Of a DNA stretch of 64,000 nt, positions 57,260 to 64,000 are shown in pieces. Made by a program: the position numbers and the translations under genes. The stretch spans positions 186,001 to 250,000 of the forward strand of contig NZ_JACHHP010000004.1 in assembly GCF_014202825.1 (NCBI RefSeq), given 5' to 3'. How positions within the stretch are numbered: position 1 is the first letter of the stretch; each line of letters begins with the position of its first letter. The notes below the pieces were generated by a model. It saw only the letters and a program-made list of their open reading frames with translations, made no database searches and was not told the origin of the DNA. The DNA is from Chiayiivirga flava (GTDB lineage: Bacteria; Pseudomonadota; Gammaproteobacteria; Xanthomonadales; Xanthomonadaceae).

Positions 57260-58318
57260 ATGTCCAGCCAGCCCCCCGTCCAGAAACTGGAACTCAACGC
57301 CACGCGCAATTTCGCGCCGTGGCTCGCCGAGCAGAACGCGAGCGTGCTCGTGTCGACGTACCAGTCCGGCATGCTCTTCATGATCGGCGTGAAGCCCGAC
57401 GGCACGCTGTCGTACTTCAACCGCATGGTGGCGCGCGCGATGGGCATCGCGGCGAATCCGCAGACCATCTGGGTCGGCACCATGTACCAGGTCTGGCGTT
57501 TCGAGAACACGCTCGATCCGGGCAAGGACCACCAGGGCTTCGACGGCTACTACATGCCGCGCGTGGCCTACAGCACCGGCGACATCGATTGCCACGACAT
57601 CGGCATGCGCAACGACGGCACGCCGATCTTCGTCAACACGATGTACAGCTGCCTTGCCACCGTCGACGAGCGCTACAGCTTCCGCAGCGTGTGGGTGCCG
57701 CCGTTCATCACCAAGCTCGCGCCGGAGGACCGCTGCCATCTCAACGGTCTTGCGATGGTCGACGGCGAGGCGAAGTACGTCACGTGCATCAGCCGCAGCG
57801 ACGCGCCGGGCGGCTGGCGCGATTTCCGCAACGACGGCGGCCTGGTGCTGGAAGTGCCGAGCGGCGAGGTGGTGTGTTCGGGCCTGTCGATGCCGCATTC
57901 GCCGCGCTGGTATCGCGACCGGTTGTGGGTGCACAACTCGGGCACCGGGCATTTCGGCTACGTCGATTTCGCAAGCGGCAAGTTCGAGCCGATCGCGTTC
58001 TGTCCCGGCTACCTGCGCGGTCTGAGCTTCGTCAACAACTACGCGGTGGTGGGACTGTCGGCCGGGCGCGACAAGAGCCAGTCGGGCCTCAAGCTCGAGG
58101 ACAACCTGCGCGAGAAGGGCGCCATCGGGCGCTGCGCGGTGCAGGTGATCGATCTGGAACGCGGCGACGTGCACCACGAGATCCGCATCCTCGGCGACGT
58201 GAAGGAGCTGTACGACACCGCCGTGCTGCCGGGCATCCGTGTGCCGGGCACGGTGGGGTTCATGTCCGAGGAAATCTGGAACCGGATCAACTTCGTCGAT
58301 CCGCTGTCGGCGAAATGA
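57260..58318 (+). CDS. TIGR03032/DUF4915-like protein of unknown function
   Basis: The 352-residue protein starts FAPWLAEQNASVLVSTYQSG after a short tail and continues with segments such as RMVARAMGIA, TIWVGTMYQVWRFEN, DCHDIGMRNDGTPIFVNT, RCHLNGLAMVDGEAKYVT and GLSMPHSPRWYRDRLWV. These match, from memory, a conserved family (TIGR03032/DUF4915) seen beside TPR and oxygenase genes. The strand pattern suggests a beta-propeller; no signal peptide is present, so it is cytoplasmic. It is coupled (ATGA) to the TPR-oxygenase gene. The biochemical function is unknown. Confidence 0.85.
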   Translation: MSSQPPVQKLELNATRNFAPWLAEQNASVLVSTYQSGMLFMIGVKPDGTLSYFNRMVARAMGIAANPQTIWVGTMYQVWRFENTLDPGKDHQGFDGYYMPRVAYSTGDIDCHDIGMRNDGTPIFVNTMYSCLATVDERYSFRSVWVPPFITKLAPEDRCHLNGLAMVDGEAKYVTCISRSDAPGGWRDFRNDGGLVLEVPSGEVVCSGLSMPHSPRWYRDRLWVHNSGTGHFGYVDFASGKFEPIAFCPGYLRGLSFVNNYAVVGLSAGRDKSQSGLKLEDNLREKGAIGRCAVQVIDLERGDVHHEIRILGDVKELYDTAVLPGIRVPGTVGFMSEEIWNRINFVDPLSAK

Positions 58319-59727
58319 GCGCGACGACACCCCATCCGCGACTGGCCGAAGCCTTCGAACGGCATCGTGCCGGCGATCTCGCCGCCGCCGAGCAGGCCTA
58401 CCGCGCGGTGCTGGCCGAGCGCGGGGAGGACGCCGACGCCCTCAACGGGCTCGCCGGCCTGAGCCTGGTGCAGCGCCGTCCCAATCAGGCGTTGGCGTTG
58501 CTGCGCCGTGCGCTGGCGCAGCGTCCGGAGTCCGCGGTGATCTGGTCCAATCTCGCGCGCGCCGCGCTCGGCAGCGGCCGCAGCGAGGACGCCGCACGCG
58601 CTGCGCAGCGCGCCTGCGAACTCGGCGGCGACACCGTCGACGATCTGCTGCTGCTCGGCAACGCGTTGCGCGACCTGGATCGCACCGACGAATCCGAAGC
58701 CGCGTTCGAGCGCGCCGCGCAAAAGGCGCCCGGCCAGCTCGCGCCGGCCTACAACCTCGCCATCTCCCACCTCACCGCGGGGCAGCACGAGCGCGCGCTG
58801 CGCGAACTGAAGGCATTGACGGCACGCTTCCCGGCCCAGCCTGCCGTGCGCCACAGTCTTGCGAATGCGCTCGCGGCGGTCGGCCGGCATGCCGAGGCGC
58901 TGGTCGAGTACCGCGCCACCACCGAGCAATCGCCCGGCTTTGTCGCGGCGTGGACCAACTATGCGCTGACCTGCCTTGAGGTCGGCGAGCTGGACGAAGC
59001 CGCCGCGGCGCTCGACCACGCGCTGGACCTGCGGCCGGGCGAGCCGGTGGCCGTCGCCGCGGCCGGCGTGCTGGCGCAGCGCGAGGGCGATGCGGCGCGT
59101 ATCGCGCAATTGTTCGATGTCGACCGCGTGATCGTCGCGGGCGAGCTGCCGCTGCCGGCGCAGGTGCCCGACCGGCAGGCGTGGCACGACGCGATCGAAG
59201 CGGAAATCCTCGCCTTGCCGCATCTGCGCCGCGACCTGGCCAGCAAGACCACGCGCGACGGCCGCCAGAGCGGGAACCTCGCCGCGATCGGTCACGGCGC
59301 ACTCGGCGCATTCGTCGCCGCGCTGCGCGAGACGCTCGCTGCGCGCATCGACGCGCACGCATCGCGCCAGCACGGTGTCGATCCGGTGCTGGTGGCTCCG
59401 CCGCCCGCGCGCTGGCATCTGAACCTGTGGGCCACCGTGCTCGATCCCGCCGGTCACCAGGATCCGCATCTGCATCCGTCCGGCTGGCTCAGCGGCGTGT
59501 ATTACCTGCGTGCCGCCGCGTCGCCGGACGATCGCGCCGGCTGGATCGAATTCGGCGCGCCGCCGACGGTACTGCAGGGCGACACGCCGCCGACCGTGCA
59601 CGCACTGCAGCCACGCGAGGGCGAACTCGTCACGTTCCCGTCGTACCTGTACCACCGTACCGTTCCGCACCGCGGCGACGGCTTGCGCATCAGCCTCGCC
59701 TTCGACGTGGTGCCGCTGCCGGCCTGA
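58315..59727 (+). CDS. TPR protein fused to a 2OG-Fe(II) oxygenase domain
   Basis: The 470-residue protein has six or seven TPR units at about 5-265 and a C-terminal oxygenase domain of the putative 2OG-Fe(II) type (PF13759-like). Its iron motif is HLHPSGWLSGVYYL with His385 and His387, the distal ligand His447 is in LYHRTVPH, and an Arg follows in GLRISLAFDV for 2-oxoglutarate. Such enzymes hydroxylate proteins or small molecules using O2 and 2-oxoglutarate. The start codon overlaps the upstream gene's stop, so the product is made together with the TIGR03032-like protein. Confidence 0.88.
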   Translation: MSATTPHPRLAEAFERHRAGDLAAAEQAYRAVLAERGEDADALNGLAGLSLVQRRPNQALALLRRALAQRPESAVIWSNLARAALGSGRSEDAARAAQRACELGGDTVDDLLLLGNALRDLDRTDESEAAFERAAQKAPGQLAPAYNLAISHLTAGQHERALRELKALTARFPAQPAVRHSLANALAAVGRHAEALVEYRATTEQSPGFVAAWTNYALTCLEVGELDEAAAALDHALDLRPGEPVAVAAAGVLAQREGDAARIAQLFDVDRVIVAGELPLPAQVPDRQAWHDAIEAEILALPHLRRDLASKTTRDGRQSGNLAAIGHGALGAFVAALRETLAARIDAHASRQHGVDPVLVAPPPARWHLNLWATVLDPAGHQDPHLHPSGWLSGVYYLRAAASPDDRAGWIEFGAPPTVLQGDTPPTVHALQPREGELVTFPSYLYHRTVPHRGDGLRISLAFDVVPLPA

Positions 59728-59757
59728 GCCGGCGCCCGGGACGTGGCGCGGCGGCCG

Positions 59758-60426
59758 TCACGCGCCGAGCACCTGCGGCGCGCCGCGAATCCACGCGTTG
59801 AATGCGATGACGATGCGCGGCCGCGTGCCCCAGTACGGAAACACCTCGTGATACACGTACGAGGGAAACAGCAGCAACCTGCCCGTTTCGTGCCGCACCT
59901 TCCAGCCGCCGTGGTGGAACTGGCCGCGCAGATGCTCGTTGCCCGAGTCCACGTACATGTCCCCGCCCAGGCGTGTGTCGAGGAACCGCACCGTGCCGCT
60001 GTCGGGCCGGTCGGCCGGCGAATCGCCGGGGTCCACGCAGAAAATGCCCGACCACGACGCCATCGGATGGTTGTGCACGCCCTGGTGCCCGCCAGTGCGC
60101 GTGACGTGGAACCACGAGTGGTAATCGAACGTCAGCTGCGCGTAGACCTCGGGCGGGAAGCCGGACAGTTGCTGCACCAGCGCCGCGAGGCTGTGATGGA
60201 TGAATCCGAACGCGTGCTGCACCGGCGCATCGGGCCAGGTGTGCAGATCGAAGCTGCTTTCGAACAGCCCGTGCTGCGTGTCGCGGCGGATGGCGTTGCG
60301 GTAACGCGCGCCTTCGGCTTCGCGCTGCAGGAACAGGTCGCGCAGTTGCGCGCAGGCCGGTTCCGCGTCGGGCAAGCGGGCTTCGCCGAACGGCACGGAA
60401 AACAGCGGATGGACGTTGACGGTCAT
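59758..60426 (-). CDS. Stand-alone putative 2OG-Fe(II) oxygenase
   Basis: The ATG at 60426 gives 222 residues beginning MTVNVHPLFSVPFG, which fits TIGR02466-type oxygenases. The iron ligands are likely His118 or His120 (HQGVHNHPMASWSGIF) and His193 (VYHEVFPYWG), with Arg204 for 2-oxoglutarate. It lacks TPRs. It faces the TPR-oxygenase gene tail to tail with 30 bases between them, and is divergent from the TPR-AspH gene. It shares the W-SG-(I/V) iron-site pattern with the upstream oxygenase and is probably a relative with its own substrate. Confidence 0.87.
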   Translation of the reverse strand: MTVNVHPLFSVPFGEARLPDAEPACAQLRDLFLQREAEGARYRNAIRRDTQHGLFESSFDLHTWPDAPVQHAFGFIHHSLAALVQQLSGFPPEVYAQLTFDYHSWFHVTRTGGHQGVHNHPMASWSGIFCVDPGDSPADRPDSGTVRFLDTRLGGDMYVDSGNEHLRGQFHHGGWKVRHETGRLLLFPSYVYHEVFPYWGTRPRIVIAFNAWIRGAPQVLGA

Positions 60427-60495
60427 GCGGACGGGCGGTGGCAAAGGCTGCGCCGACGATGCGGGCAATGCCCGGTGCCGTCAACCGGCGCGCGA

Positions 60496-60501
60496 TAGAA
60501 T
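60496..60501 (+). promoter_or_regulatory. Putative -10 box (TAGAAT)
   Basis: TAGAAT followed by CGCG lies 28 bases before the TPR-AspH start codon. Confidence 0.45.
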
Positions 60502-60529
60502 CGCGTTTTCCAGCCGATCCGCGCGTGCC

Positions 60530-61864
60530 ATGCCGACCCCGCCCTCCCTCGTCTCGCTCGACATCGATGCACAGCTGCGCCAGGCCAACCTGTTGCTGCA
60601 GCGTGGCGACAGCGCGGGCGCCACGCGACTGCTGCGCGGGGTGCTCGACCACGACGCCGCGAACGTACCGGCGCTCAATCTGCTGGCCCGGCTTGCGCTC
60701 GGCAGCGGCCGCGCCTGGGATGCGGTGCAGATCCTGCGCCGCGGCGTGCAGGCCAATCCACGCCACCCGGTGCTGCAGCACAACCTCGCGCTGGCGCTGG
60801 CGCAGAACAACAAGATGGATCACGCGATCGAGGCCTTGCGCACCGCGGTGGCGCTGAAACCGGACTACCTCTCGGCGTGGCTGTACCTGGGCGGCTATCT
60901 GCAGAAGCAGCGCCAGGAGGCGGCCGCCTGCGGCGCATTCATGCGCGCGCTGTCCGTCGGCGCGGCGCTGAGTCGGCACGGCGCGCCGGAGTTGCAGCAG
61001 CCGGAGATCCGCCAGATGGTGCAGCACGCGCAGGCGGCCGTGCAGCAGATCCGCAGCGACGTCTTCGAGCGCGCACTCGCGCCGGTCCGCGCCCGTGTCG
61101 GGCGCGAGGCGTTGGCGCGCATCCAGGGTGCGGTCGACATCTACCTGCAGCGCCGTCCCGCCAACTATCCGCCGAAACAGCGCCCGGCCGGCATGTTCAT
61201 CCCGGATCTGCCGCCACGGCCGTTCTTCGAGCGCGAGGACCTGCCGTGGGTCGAAACGCTCGAAGCGGGCATTCCGGTGATCCGCGAAGAACTGCTGGCA
61301 CTGATGCAGACCGACAACCCGTTCACCCCGTACGTGCAGCTGCCGCCGGACTCGCCGCAGGCGCGCGACTGGGCCATCGTCAACCATTCGGACACGTGGG
61401 CCTCGCGCCACGTGTATCGCCACGGCGAGCTGATCGAAAGCACCGCCGCGCTCTGTCCGCGGACGGTCGCGCTGCTCGACACGGTGCCGGTGATGCGCAT
61501 CCCGGGGCATGCGCCGGAGGTGCTGTTTTCCGTGCTGAAGGCGCGCTCGCGCATCCCGGCGCACCACGGCACCGTCAACGGCCGGCTCATCATCCACGTG
61601 CCGCTGATCGTGCCGTTCAACTGCGGCGCGCTGAAGGCCGCCGACGAACAGCGCACGTGGGAAGAGGGCAAATGCATCATCTTCGACGATTCGTTCGCGC
61701 ACGAGGCCTGGAACGACAGCGATCACACCCGCGTGGTGTTGCTCGTCGACACCTGGAACCCCTATCTGAGCGAGGCCGAGCGCGAGGCGTTCTCGGCCGC
61801 GCTGGTGGCGATCGACGATTTCACGATGCAGGCGCTCGGCGAACACGCGAACGCGTTCGTCTGA
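60530..61864 (+). CDS. TPR protein with aspartyl/asparaginyl beta-hydroxylase domain
   Basis: The 444-residue protein has three TPR-like units at about 15-145, a helical linker, and an AspH/LpxO-type domain at about 235-430. Its Fe ligands are His346 (RIPAHHGTVNGRL) and His391 (FDDSFAHEAWN), and Arg401 (HTRVVLLVD) binds 2-oxoglutarate. The domain hydroxylates Asp/Asn of proteins in animals and lipid A in some bacteria; TPR fusion favours a protein substrate. No membrane segment is seen. It is the third 2OG-dependent enzyme in a row here and belongs functionally with the sulfotransferase/O-GlcNAc cluster, by inference. Confidence 0.9.
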   Translation: MPTPPSLVSLDIDAQLRQANLLLQRGDSAGATRLLRGVLDHDAANVPALNLLARLALGSGRAWDAVQILRRGVQANPRHPVLQHNLALALAQNNKMDHAIEALRTAVALKPDYLSAWLYLGGYLQKQRQEAAACGAFMRALSVGAALSRHGAPELQQPEIRQMVQHAQAAVQQIRSDVFERALAPVRARVGREALARIQGAVDIYLQRRPANYPPKQRPAGMFIPDLPPRPFFEREDLPWVETLEAGIPVIREELLALMQTDNPFTPYVQLPPDSPQARDWAIVNHSDTWASRHVYRHGELIESTAALCPRTVALLDTVPVMRIPGHAPEVLFSVLKARSRIPAHHGTVNGRLIIHVPLIVPFNCGALKAADEQRTWEEGKCIIFDDSFAHEAWNDSDHTRVVLLVDTWNPYLSEAEREAFSAALVAIDDFTMQALGEHANAFV

Positions 61865-62029
61865 CCTCGCGGAACGCTGACGACCTCACGGCGAGCGATC
61901 TGCGGGACGATGCGCGCGGCAGGGCGGAGCGTTGTCGTGCGAGGTAGAAGGGGACCGCGCAGCGAGCGGTTCGACGTGCCGCGTGGCGGTGCAGTGGCCG
62001 GTTCGGGACGGCATCGTGCCCCGTCGGAA
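61865..62029. other. Short convergent intergenic stretch
   Basis: No hairpin followed by a T run, and no gene, is seen between the convergent TPR-AspH and small barrel genes. Confidence 0.4.
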
Positions 62030-63061
62030 TCAGAGATCCTGGCGGTAGCGCACGTACGGCACGCGTGCCGTCGGATCCTCGAGCGCGGGCAATTCGGCCA
62101 GCGGCCACTTGGACGGATCGTTCGTGCCCGAACCGATGAGGTTGCGCGCGCCGACCGACAGTTCCGCGCGCCACGGCGTGCGCCACGAGATGCCCAGATC
62201 CAGGCCGGTCCAGCTCGCGTTCTGGTCCGGCAGCTCCAGCAGACGCCCGGTCAGCTGGCCGGTAATGCCGCGGTAGCCGACCCCGAACGAGACCGTGGCC
62301 GCGTCCCAGCGCAGCGGCAGTCCGGTCGCGGCCGGAGTGAAGCGCTGCGTGGCGAGGCTGCCGCCGAGCGACATCCAGCGCTCCGGCCCGAAATTCAGCG
62401 TGACCCCGCTGTAGGCCTGCTGCGCATCGAGCTGCGACCCGGCGAGGCGCGAGAACGGCGAGGCGCCGAGCCGTCCGGGACCGACCCACAGCCCGCCGAC
62501 ATCGTCGGGCAGCGCTTCGGCAAACGAGGTGTCCAGCCAGGACAGGCCGAAGCTAAGATCCACCGCCCCGCCGGCGGAACGCCAGCCGCCGCCGAAACGC
62601 AGTCCCGGGGTCGTGCCGCGCAGCAGCACGTCGCCGTCGCCGAGCGAGGCGAGCAGACAATCCTGGCCGAGGGTGCCGAGGGCGGCGGCGAGGCCGACAC
62701 TGCCGTTGCACAGCAGGGCCATGCCGGCATCGGGATCGAACTGCAGCGCGGCCGTCGCATTGCTGCCGTCGCCGAGGTCGATCCGGGCGCCGAATCCGGG
62801 GGCGGGCGCGGCATCGGCACGCAGCAGGCGATCGAGCGGGGTCAGGGCGCGTGCGGGGGTGTCGAGCAGCAGCAGCGCCTCCACCCGTCCGCTTTCGTTG
62901 TTCCACACCGGCAGCACGCGCGCATCGGCATCGGCGCGGTCCGGACCACGCGGCGCGACGAGTTGCGGCAGATCGGCCGCGCCGGCCGCGCATGCCGCGC
63001 ACGACATCGCGAGCAACGCGACGGTACGCAGGCTGGCACGCAGGACGGGGCGGCGGAACAT
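62030..63061 (-). CDS. Small outer-membrane barrel protein related to TonB receptor C-terminus
   Basis: The ATG at 63061, after GGAG, gives 343 residues with a signal peptide (cleavage near AGA, residue 28). The body alternates polar and hydrophobic residues like outer-membrane strands and has two cysteines. The end shows PW, SVGARN and RVPYVRYRQDL, matching position for position the end of the TonB receptor at 49987-52641 (PW, SVGVRN, RVPYVRYEQKF). There is no plug domain and no TonB box. It may be a reduced barrel derived from such a receptor, or a barrel-like accessory. The final residue is Leu, not the usual Phe. Confidence 0.75.
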   Translation of the reverse strand: MFRRPVLRASLRTVALLAMSCAACAAGAADLPQLVAPRGPDRADADARVLPVWNNESGRVEALLLLDTPARALTPLDRLLRADAAPAPGFGARIDLGDGSNATAALQFDPDAGMALLCNGSVGLAAALGTLGQDCLLASLGDGDVLLRGTTPGLRFGGGWRSAGGAVDLSFGLSWLDTSFAEALPDDVGGLWVGPGRLGASPFSRLAGSQLDAQQAYSGVTLNFGPERWMSLGGSLATQRFTPAATGLPLRWDAATVSFGVGYRGITGQLTGRLLELPDQNASWTGLDLGISWRTPWRAELSVGARNLIGSGTNDPSKWPLAELPALEDPTARVPYVRYRQDL

Positions 63062-63438
63062 CGCGCTCTGACTCCGGGTTGGAAGGGAAGTTCCGGGGCA
63101 CGGAACCACGCCTGCATTGTGCCAGATTTTATGTTTGCTTAACAATTGTTTTTTGCCCGGAAATGGCGTGTTTTCGCCGCTTTTGTCCATGCAGATCGCA
63201 GCCTTCCGCAGCGGCCGGGCGCACCCTCGCGCCGTCCGGTCCGGGACGCGCGGGCGGGCACAAGCGTCGCAGCGGCGTGGACATCGCCCCCCGGCGCCAC
63301 CCAGACTAGCGCCCGCACCGGCATGGCGTCGGCGCATGGGGTGTACGCGCGGCCCGGGGAGGGGCAGCGCGGCGTCATGACAGGGTCCGCGCCGAGCCCG
63401 CGATACGCGCTCGGCCGAGGAGAAGCGAAGCGATCGCC
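63062..63438. other. 377-bp divergent region with AT-rich island
   Basis: A strikingly AT-rich patch (about 63117-63160, with the palindrome AACAATTGTT at 63140) lies upstream of the small barrel gene. It probably carries its promoter (minus-strand TTGTTA, 18-base spacer, CACAAT). The rest up to the next gene is GC-rich and shows only a CCCAGACTAGCGCCC motif near 63300. No gene is seen. Confidence 0.5.
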
Positions 63439-64000
63439 GTGATCGAAGCCGTTCCATCCGACAGTGCGCGTTCGCCGCTCGGCGATGTCAGCCGTGCCGA
63501 GCTGCTGCTGTCCGGCAACACCGCGCAGGCACTGCTGGACTCGCTGGCGAGCTGGGCGCGCCTGCGCTTTGCCCTGGACGACCATGCCATCTATGCGGTC
63601 GACGGCGAGCGGGTTCGTCTCCTGGCATCGTGCGGGAGCGTCGCCGCAGCGGACACCGAAGCGCTTGCGTCGCGCGTCCGTGCCACGGCCACGCCGCAGA
63701 CCGACGGCATCCGCCACGCCTGGCCGCTGCGCGACCAGAACACGCTTCTCGGCGTGTATTGCGCCGTCGTGCCCCGCGGCAGCATCGCGGATGCGGACAC
63801 CGAGTCCGACGCCCGGATCGGCCTTGCGCATGCTGCCCGCCTGCTTGCGCAGCGCCTGCCTGCCGCGCTGGAGCTCGAGCGCCTGCATCGTGCGGTGGCA
63901 CAGCTGGCGGAAGCCGAACGCCTGCAGCGCGCGCTGTACGCCATTGCCGAACTCGCCAGCGGCGAGCGCGACATGGGCGAGGTGCTGTCGGCGATCCACG
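63439..64000 (+). CDS. N-terminal part of a GAF/GGDEF-type signalling protein (3' truncated)
   Basis: From GTG 63439 the frame is open to the window end (187 codons). It begins IEAVPSDSARSPLGDVSRAE. A domain of about 140 residues resembles a degenerate GAF (IYAVDGERVRLLASCG, HAWPLRDQNTLLGVYCAVVP). A helical connector follows, with LAEAERLQRALYAIAELASG and MGEVLSAIH. That last segment matches, from memory, the lead-in to GAF domains of diguanylate cyclases and sensor kinases in this bacterial order. The effector domain lies beyond the window. The start codon is uncertain because the GAGGAG upstream is about 17 bases away. Confidence 0.7.
   Translation, partial: MIEAVPSDSARSPLGDVSRAELLLSGNTAQALLDSLASWARLRFALDDHAIYAVDGERVRLLASCGSVAAADTEALASRVRATATPQTDGIRHAWPLRDQNTLLGVYCAVVPRGSIADADTESDARIGLAHAARLLAQRLPAALELERLHRAVAQLAEAERLQRALYAIAELASGERDMGEVLSAIH

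Noticed and set aside
46804-61864. RiPP-type precursor peptide for the modification cluster
   Set aside because: No short gene with a leader-like sequence and ribosome site was found in the small gaps; the cluster's substrate, if a peptide, must be elsewhere.

Overview
The window is high-GC bacterial DNA, densely coded, with a GTP-type PEP carboxykinase, a long membrane-linked FadE, TonB-dependent and FadL-type outer-membrane proteins, proteins ending in IPTL-CTERM-like sorting tails, and many short palindromic intergenic repeats. Together these suggest a gammaproteobacterium of the Lysobacterales (Xanthomonadales). That placement is inferred from gene content, not from an rRNA. No rRNA, tRNA, CRISPR array, prophage or insertion sequence was seen.

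Layout. 1-5.5 kb: a repeat-rich surface protein cut by the window start, then a secreted beta-propeller/FnIII-like protein. 5.8-8.2 kb (minus): an ECF sigma factor, its anti-sigma-like partner and a periplasmic two-PDZ protein. 8.4-19.8 kb (plus): a secreted multidomain endonuclease, a transmembrane Ser/Thr kinase overlapping a secreted TPR-like gene, and a very large sedolisin-like serine protease with an IPTL-CTERM tail. 20-28 kb: a FadL porin (minus), a stomatin/NfeD pair, Fur-box-associated iron ABC transporter genes (binding protein and permease, no ATPase) and gcvT-gcvH. 28-38 kb: a promoter-terminator unit ahead of a histone H1-like gene, a class C beta-lactamase-like hydrolase, a LemA-M48 pair, a GMC oxidoreductase, a nucleotide-transporter-like protein and a DUF4442 protein. 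38-42.6 kb: an alpha/beta hydrolase-fadE-membrane protein operon divergent from a TetR regulator. 42.9-46.7 kb: pckG with a LacI/Cra-like operator, then a second ECF sigma/anti-sigma pair followed by a DUF4097 protein.

46.8-63.1 kb is the most unusual part. It holds a methyltransferase, a TPR-SPINDLY-type O-GlcNAc transferase, a TonB-dependent receptor, a Sel1 protein, two sulfotransferases (one TPR-fused), a TIGR03032/DUF4915-like protein, a TPR-fused 2OG-Fe(II) oxygenase, a stand-alone 2OG-Fe(II) oxygenase and a TPR-AspH-type hydroxylase. It ends with a small barrel protein whose C-terminus matches that of the TonB receptor. The gene set suggests a system that glycosylates, sulfates and hydroxylates a shared target, possibly linked to the receptor; the substrate is unknown. 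The last gene is the N-terminal part of a signalling protein cut by the window end.

Regulation. Recurrent -10-like hexamers (TATAAT, TAGAAT, TACAAT, TAAGAT, TAGACT) sit 7-60 bases before many start codons. Three copies of one palindromic repeat family and two copies of another occupy intergenic gaps.
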